64,000 nucleotides of DNA, taken from the NCBI GenBank assembly GCA_964019155.1, contig OZ025244.1, positions 40,779,889 to 40,843,888 on the forward strand, given 5' to 3'. This DNA comes from Osedax fenrisi (lineage: Eukaryota > Annelida > Polychaeta > Sabellida > Siboglinidae). The number at the start of each line of letters is the position of its first letter. The stretch's first letter is position 1. The notes under the pieces are model-generated. The model saw only the letters and a list, made by a program, of their open reading frames with translations. It searched no databases and was not told the DNA's origin. The position numbers and the translations under genes are program-made. Below, piece after piece: positions 57,688 to 64,000 of the stretch.

Positions 57688-60509
57688 CATAATGAAGGTA
57701 ATAATAATAATCATTTGACATATAAAAACCGATTATATTTCTCTAACTGTAATAGTATTAGGAATAAATTAGCTTACTTAGAAATTTTATTAACGTGTGA
57801 TAAATATTCTTTGATCTGCTTGGTCGAAACTTATTTAAATTTAAGTGATGTTAGTGCACTTTTGCTTTTCAATAGTAAAGGGTACACATTATTTAGACTA
57901 GACAGAAATATTCATGCAGGAGGTGTACTTATAATCTGTAAAAATTATTTAAACCCTATTAGAATATTTTATTCTACGCATCTTAATATAGAATACATAT
58001 GTTTAGATATTGATTTTAGTAACACACAAAAAACAAGAATAATTTGTATTTATAGACCACCATCAAGAGATATAGCTAATCACCAGGGAATATGTGATTT
58101 AATATCATATTTATGTAATATTCACTATCCTAGTATATTATTAGGAGACTTTAATTTACCCTTAATTAATTGTTGTCTTAACTGTATCTTGTCCAAACTA
58201 CCCAATGAGTTATAATAAGTTTATTGAATGCATCACAGAAAATTCTCTTTTACAATATATAATTTTTCCAACTAGACTAAATAATATATTCGACTTACTT
58301 TTTACCAATGATTCACTTTTATTATCTAATATTTCCAAAGAACCCAAATTTGGTATAAATAAACATATTAGCGATCACTTTTCTTTTTCTTTCAATATTT
58401 TATCCATGTCCACACATTCCGTAAACCCAATACTACCAAATTTAAAAAAAGCAAATTTTATTTTAATGTATTCATTATTAAAAAATACACAATGGGAAAA
58501 TATATTATCAAATGGTAAAGATATCGATGAAACTATAAATATTTTTTACTCAACTATGTTAGATATATTTATTAAAACTGTTCCAATGTCAAAATTATCT
58601 ACCAATGCACATAAATACCCCAAATATATACACTCTGTTCAAACAAAATGTTTAAGAAATTTCAAAAATAGGAATAAGTTAACTATTCATAATAACAAAT
58701 GGAAAGACTCACAATCACTTCTACATTCTAATATTCAAAATTATGTCTTGCAGAGTGAGTACAAGGTTATTAATTCTAATAATAAATCTTTATTCTATAA
58801 GTATGTTAATTCGAGATTATCATTTCACAATGGAATATCTCCATTAATTAAATATGATAATTCATATGTGTCACTTGATTATGATAAAGCTGTACTATTG
58901 AATGATCAATTCACATCAGTATTTACAAATGATAATGGTATAATTCCAGAGCATACACTAAAAACAGAAAATACTATAAATGATATTATATTCACTAGAG
59001 AAATGGTTAGAATATGCTTATGTAAACTTTCTAAATCATTTACAATTCCGCCAGATGAAATACCATCTTATATTTTACAAAAATTCTCATATAACTTAGC
59101 ATTACCATTATTTATAATATTTAACAAATCTATTGAAAATGGTTCATGTCCTATAAAATGGAAATATAGTTTTATAACGCCGATTTTTAATAAAGGTGAT
59201 CCCTCTAGAAGAGAAAATTATAGACCAATTTCTATAACTAGTATTATATCAAGAGTATTTGAACGATTAATTACAAAACACATTAAATTATTTCTACTGA
59301 AAAACTCACTTTTATCAAAACATCAATTTGGTTTTATGAGTGGTAATTCAGTAGAGTTACAATTATTAAATAAATGGACCTCTGCCATAAATGATAACAA
59401 ATATATTGATATTGTATATTTTGATTTCAAAAAAGCGTTTGATAAAGTATCGCATATAAAATTATTAATAAAATTAAAAGATATAGGTATAGCTGGTAAT
59501 ATATTAAAATGGATCGAATGTTCCCTAACCAATAGGAAACAATCTGTAAAAATAAATCACTCGTATTCCAAATTCAAAAATGTACTATCAGGTGTGCCTC
59601 AAGGTTCAGTTATTGGATCTTTACTTTTCATAATTTTTATTAATGATATAACTAATATATTCTCTGATAAAATTAAAATAGATTTATTTGCAGATGACAC
59701 TAAAATACATCTACATGCAATTAGCAATTAACTCATTTCTATCATGGAGCAAAAACTGGCAACTTGATATAGCACCAAATAAAACCAACCTAGTATCATT
59801 AAATAGCATTCTAGTACCAACATATTATATAGAAAACAAACTTATTAATAACTGTATTTCAAATAAAGATCTAGGTATAATATTTGATAATTGTTTATAT
59901 TTTGATAAGCATGTAATAGAGTGTTGTAGAGGTGCTCTAATGATTATTAATAATTTATTTAGATGCTTTATAACTAGCGATGTTACAATGCTTTTAAAAG
60001 CTTATATTACATATGCTCGGCCAAAATTAGAATTTGCCACAACTGTTTGGAATCCTGGTCTTAAAGCAATACATTACAATGGACTAACCGACAAGCTCGA
60101 AAGTGTTCAAAGATTATTCACAAGGAGGCTATTTGGTACTTGTGGACTAAAATATACTAATTATAATGAACGACTAAATTACCTTGGACTAAAATCTTTC
60201 GAACTACGGCGTATTCACAATGACCTGATTATGACATTCAAGCTAGTTAATAATCTATGCAAGGTTGACTACTCTGAAATATTATATTTTACCAAGACAA
60301 ATTCTAGAACACGTGTCCATGACTTAAAACTCCTGGCTTGTAAGTCACGAACAAATGTACATATGAACTATCTAAATAACCGTATAATAAATATATGGAA
60401 TAATCTTGATTATGAAACAGTTCATTCTCCATCCTTGAACTGTTTCAAATCTCGTATAAATAAAATTAATTTTAATAGATACTTATCTATTATGCGATCT
60501 ATTACTTAA
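57688..60509 (+). pseudogene. ORF2 (EN-RT) of CR1-like element
   Basis: In the same frame as ORF1 after its TGA. EN: RLYFSNCNSIRNKLAYLEIL, LICLVETYLN, GGVLIICKNYL, IICIYRPPSRD, ILLGDFNLPLIN. A frameshift near 58,200 leads to NIFDLLFTNDS, ISDHFSFSFN and RT motifs WKYSFITPIFNKGDPSRREN, YRPISITSIISRVFERLI, HQFGFMSGNS, VYFDFKKAFDKVSHIKLL (59,408), SGVPQGSVIGSLLFIIFIND, LFADDTKIHL (59,685). A small deletion with frameshift at about 59,720 follows FADD. The C-terminus ends at 60,509. Confidence 0.9.
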
Positions 60510-60800
60510 TTTATTGTCATTTTTATTATTATCTTATATATATATGCTTATATACATGCTATAGCATGTAACCGTTCCATGTAATTCGTAAATTCAATAT
60601 CTTTATGTAAGATATATCATGTTAATATTATCTAATTCTATCTTAATCTTATGTATTGCGAACGTTTGATATTTAATTTATATATATTAATTTAATTAAC
60701 TTACTTATTTCCTATTGTTAGTTTAAATGTTTACTGTATACTTTAATATTTATATTTATGAATTATCATGAATAAAATTCAATTCAATTCAATTCAATTC

Positions 60801-61064
<264 letters not shown>

Positions 61065-61414
61065 TAAATTAAACAACCAAATTAAAAGTCGCATAAATTT
61101 AACGCGTTATTTCTACAAATGAAAAAAAATTAAATTTCTTTAAAATTAATTAATTTCGACACACATTCGGATAAATTGTTCTCTATATTATACGGAATTA
61201 CTTTCGATATTTACGTAGTCATTACACTAAAGGATAAGGTTTTAAAATCGATTTCGAAAATAAGAAAATTGAAACATCGCAACGCTAATTTATTTAGTAA
61301 ACAAGAAAAATCGAATTCGGCAATTGTTCAATTTAAAATCATAGGGAAACAGTTTGTTAAAAATATATATAATTTCTAAAACTATATATTTGTAATATAT
61401 TCATTACATTAAAA

Positions 61415-62299
61415 ATGGATTGTATTACATGTAATTTAGAAATTAATAACGAAAATTATATATTTTGTTCATGTGGTAATAAATACCATTTTAAATGCTT
61501 ATATAAAGCAAAAATTATGAAAACAAATTGGTCTAATAAATCACCACCAAAATATGCTATTCAATTATTTAGATCGCAAAATTTTAAATTTAAATAATGT
61601 ATAAATAATAATAATAATACACCAATAAATATACCTAGTTTAAATAACTCATTACCATCGTCTACTATTATTGATAATAGTAATATTAATACTTTAATAA
61701 ATAGCACAGAAACAAAATTAAATATGTTACTATCAAAAATCACTGAAATAAGTGATATGATTGTTGTTAAAAAATCATACGCTAATGTAACTGCTAATGT
61801 AACCTCTACTATAACTACTTCTGATACCTTTACTGACAATTTGGTAAAATCAGTAAATATTATTAAAAATAATATAGATAGCAATAATGAAATAATTATT
61901 CACAATATAAATATTCCTAATAATGATAAAACTAATTTCTTTAAATACTTAGTAAATATTATTTGTAAAACAGTAGATATTAATAAATCGTGTGTATTAT
62001 CAATAGTTCAATTATCATTTAATAAATTAAAATTAATTTTAGATAATGTGGTCTCAAAAAAAATTATTTTATCAAATATTAACCGATTATGTAAATTACG
62101 AGATCTACAAAATGCATTCATTAGAACATCTCTAGATGAAATATCACTAGAACGACATAAGATATTATACCATGTAGTTAAAAATAAATTAATTAAAAGT
62201 AAAAAAATTATCAAATGTATTTATAATTCTAGAAGTAGTTCCTATGAACTAAGATATATTATAAATAATAAAATTGACTGGAATATGTATTACTTATAA
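61415..62299 (+). pseudogene. ORF1 with PHD-type finger (second copy)
   Basis: MDCITCNLEINNENYIFCSC opens the finger: C3, C6, C18, C20, H25, C28; the last Cys pair is lost, with a TAA at 61,595 followed by CIN where FKCTKC stands in the sister element. The frame then stays open to 62,299 with VKKSYANVTANVTSTITT, DLQNAFIRTSLDEISLERHK and NNKIDWNMYYL. A Thr-rich linker separates finger and core. ORF1 ends slightly early through a probable frameshift compared with the sister. Confidence 0.75.
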
Positions 62300-62342
62300 A
62301 AATTCCATTATTAATAAAAATAAAAATACAGGTTCTAGATGA

Positions 62343-64000
62343 CTAACCGGCAATAAAGATGAAAATATTAAAAATAACAATTTAAATATATATTATGCTA
62401 AATCACGTAGTATTAGAAATAAAATGAATTTTTTGGAATTTTTACTTTCATCTGATAAATATGACATTATATGTTTAGTTGAAACATTCTTAACTATAGA
62501 TGATAGAGATTCTCTATATTTAATCGGTGGAAAAAAGTATACACTATTTAGATATGATAAATTAATTCATAGAGGAGGTGTTGCGATATTTTGTAAATCT
62601 AGTTTATGTCCTGTAAGAAATTTTATTTCACACATAGATGTTCAATATATACATTTAAAAATTAATTCAAATATTCCATTTAATATTATATGTGTTTATA
62701 GACCTCCAAATTGTAATGAAGTATCTCATGAACAGATATGTAAATTATTTGATATAACCCAACAAAATTATAATTCATCTATAATTATAGGAGATTTTAA
62801 TTTACCAAATTTTAATTGGAAAGATTATACATTTCCTAGTTACCCAAAAAGTTATGCATTACTTTTCGATTCGATTATTAAAAATTCATTTTCACAATTA
62901 ATAAATAAGCCAACTCGTAATAATAATATAATTTATTTACTTTTTACTAATGAAAAACAATTACTATCTAATATAAATATTGGAGACTATTTCGGATTAT
63001 ACCAAAATATAAGTGACCACTATTCTGTTTCATTTAATGTAAATATTGAAAAATACCCATGTAAACAGATTTTAAAATCAAACAATTTTGATTTCAATAA
63101 TGCTAATATAAAATTGATTAAATATCATCTTTCTAGATTTAATTGGGAATATCTAAATTCAAATGATTATAATATCGATCAAAAAGTAGAATATTTTAAT
63201 AAGGTTCTAAATAAATTATTTATATCACATATTCCTAATATAAATAATACAATAAAACAGGTACTTCCGAAGAATATATTGAAATTGAAGAAGCAAGTAA
63301 AAAAATTATTTAGAAAATCTAAAACTAATTTACAATATAAATATAATTGGATAGAAGCAAAAAAAAAATTATCCAAAGAATTAGAATCTTTAAATTTTAA
63401 GAGAGAGATTAATGCAATTAATTGAAAAAATAAATTAAAGTTTTATAAATTTATGAAAAAAAGACAAAATTTAAAATCTGGAGTATCTCCTCTAATTGAT
63501 ATATCAAATAATAATATTTTATTTTCAGATCTCGACAAAGAAAATACGTTAAATTCATATTTTAGTTCAATTCAACAAAATGATAATGGAAATTTACCCA
63601 AATTTTATAATTTAACTAAACAAAAATTTGATAATATTGATTTAAATCTTGAAATAATTAAAATATTTTTAAATAGATTAAAAATTACACATACTTTCGG
63701 AACTGATGGGATACCATCTTCTATGTTAAAATTATTATCTAATGAATTATGTAGGCCTTTATATATTATTTTTAATTCATCTTTATTATCGGGTAATATA
63801 CCGAACATTTGGAAAAAATCTATAATCACACCAATTTTTAAAAAGGGTGAACCATCAAATTCAAATAATTATAGGCCTATTTCAATAACATGTGTAATGT
63901 GTAGAGTATTAGAACGTATTATTTCTAAACAATTAATTTTTTATTTAAAATCTAATAATTTATTTACAAAATATCAATATGGTTTTATAAGTGGAAAATC
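62343..64000 (+). pseudogene. ORF2 (EN-RT), 3' partial at window edge
   Basis: Frame opens after a TGA at 62,340. EN: IYYAKSRSIRNKMNFLEFLL, IICLVETFLT, HRGGVAIFCKS, IICVYRPPNCNE, IIIGDFNLPNFNWKDY (62,784), SDHYSVSFN. The first catalytic Asn seems replaced by Lys (AKSRS instead of N..S). Stop TGA at 63,423, then open to the edge: LKSGVSPLID, FGTDGIPSSMLKLLS, KKSIITPIFKKGEPSNSNNY, RPISITCVMCRVLERIISK, YQYGFISGKS. Motifs A, B and YADD lie beyond the window. Confidence 0.85.

Larger units (their letters stand above)
55672..60800 (+). mobile_element. CR1-like retrotransposon with PHD-finger ORF1, flanked by (AAT)n
   Basis: A nearly full-length element of about 5.1 kb: 5' region (55,672-56,682, of which 55,680-55,990 also occurs at 45,005), ORF1 with a PHD-type finger (56,683-57,687), ORF2 EN-RT (57,688-60,509), 3' UTR, and a tail of AATTC repeats at about 60,778-60,802. 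It is bounded on both sides by long (AAT)n arrays. PHD fingers are known in ORF1 of CR1-like elements. Only a few lesions are seen, so it is fairly young. Confidence 0.9.
61065..64000 (+). mobile_element. Second CR1-like element with PHD ORF1, runs off window
   Basis: Begins after the (AAT)n array. 61,065-61,414 is possible 5' UTR (or unique DNA) with higher G+C. ORF1 61,415-62,299, ORF2 from about 62,343 to beyond the window. Similar in plan and motifs to the neighbour at 55.7-60.8 kb but clearly diverged from it in sequence; codons are even more A/T-ending. Few lesions. Confidence 0.85.

Overview
This window is nuclear DNA from an animal with an extremely A+T-rich, repeat-laden genome, most likely an invertebrate. 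The evidence is eukaryotic: many non-LTR retrotransposon remnants with endonuclease and reverse transcriptase motifs, long (TA)n and (AAT)n microsatellites, a cut-and-paste transposon with inverted ends and an 8-bp target duplication, and a short piece of the 5' end of 28S rRNA. A GGTTAGGTTGGGTTAAG-type tandem repeat recalls arthropod TTAGG telomere-like repeats, but I cannot fix the taxon. No complete, intact protein gene is present.

Layout. 1.1-5.2 kb: degenerate Jockey/CR1-like element (+). 5.5-9.2 kb: intergenic or intronic DNA with a 90-bp tandem array. 9.2-20.4 kb: a four-level nest. An RTE-like element (+) is split by a hAT-like DNA transposon (9,322-17,783); that carries a Jockey-like element (-), which is itself split by a CR1/L2-like element (-, 12.0-14.9 kb). 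22.3 kb: 28S fragment. 23.1-26.0 kb: second RTE-like copy (-). 26-30 kb: mostly unique DNA with candidate exons on both strands and a 22-bp minisatellite. 31.0-32.6 kb: Jockey-like 3' half (-). 34.2-36.0 kb: L2-like 3' half and a Jockey-like scrap (+). 36-41 kb: sparse DNA with candidate micro-exons, a 280-bp repeat and an AT-only repeat. 41.5-43.5 kb: two element 3' ends meeting at (ATT)n arrays. 45.0-48.3 kb: degenerate Jockey-like element (+). 50.7-54.8 kb: Jockey-like (-) and RTE-like (-) elements. 55.3-64.0 kb: two related CR1-like elements (+) with a PHD-finger ORF1, separated by a long (AAT)n array.

Three themes stand out. First, all four long (AAT/ATT)n arrays abut non-LTR elements, and two of those elements have the array on both sides, which suggests microsatellite-targeted insertion. 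Second, the nest gives a clear relative chronology. Third, several short open segments with splice-like borders, mostly in the same codon phase (phase 1-1), lie between the transposons on the + strand; two are 60-nt, ungapped-alignable Thr-rich segments. They could be micro-exons of a secreted-protein gene spread over tens of kilobases. That last point is inference and needs RNA evidence.
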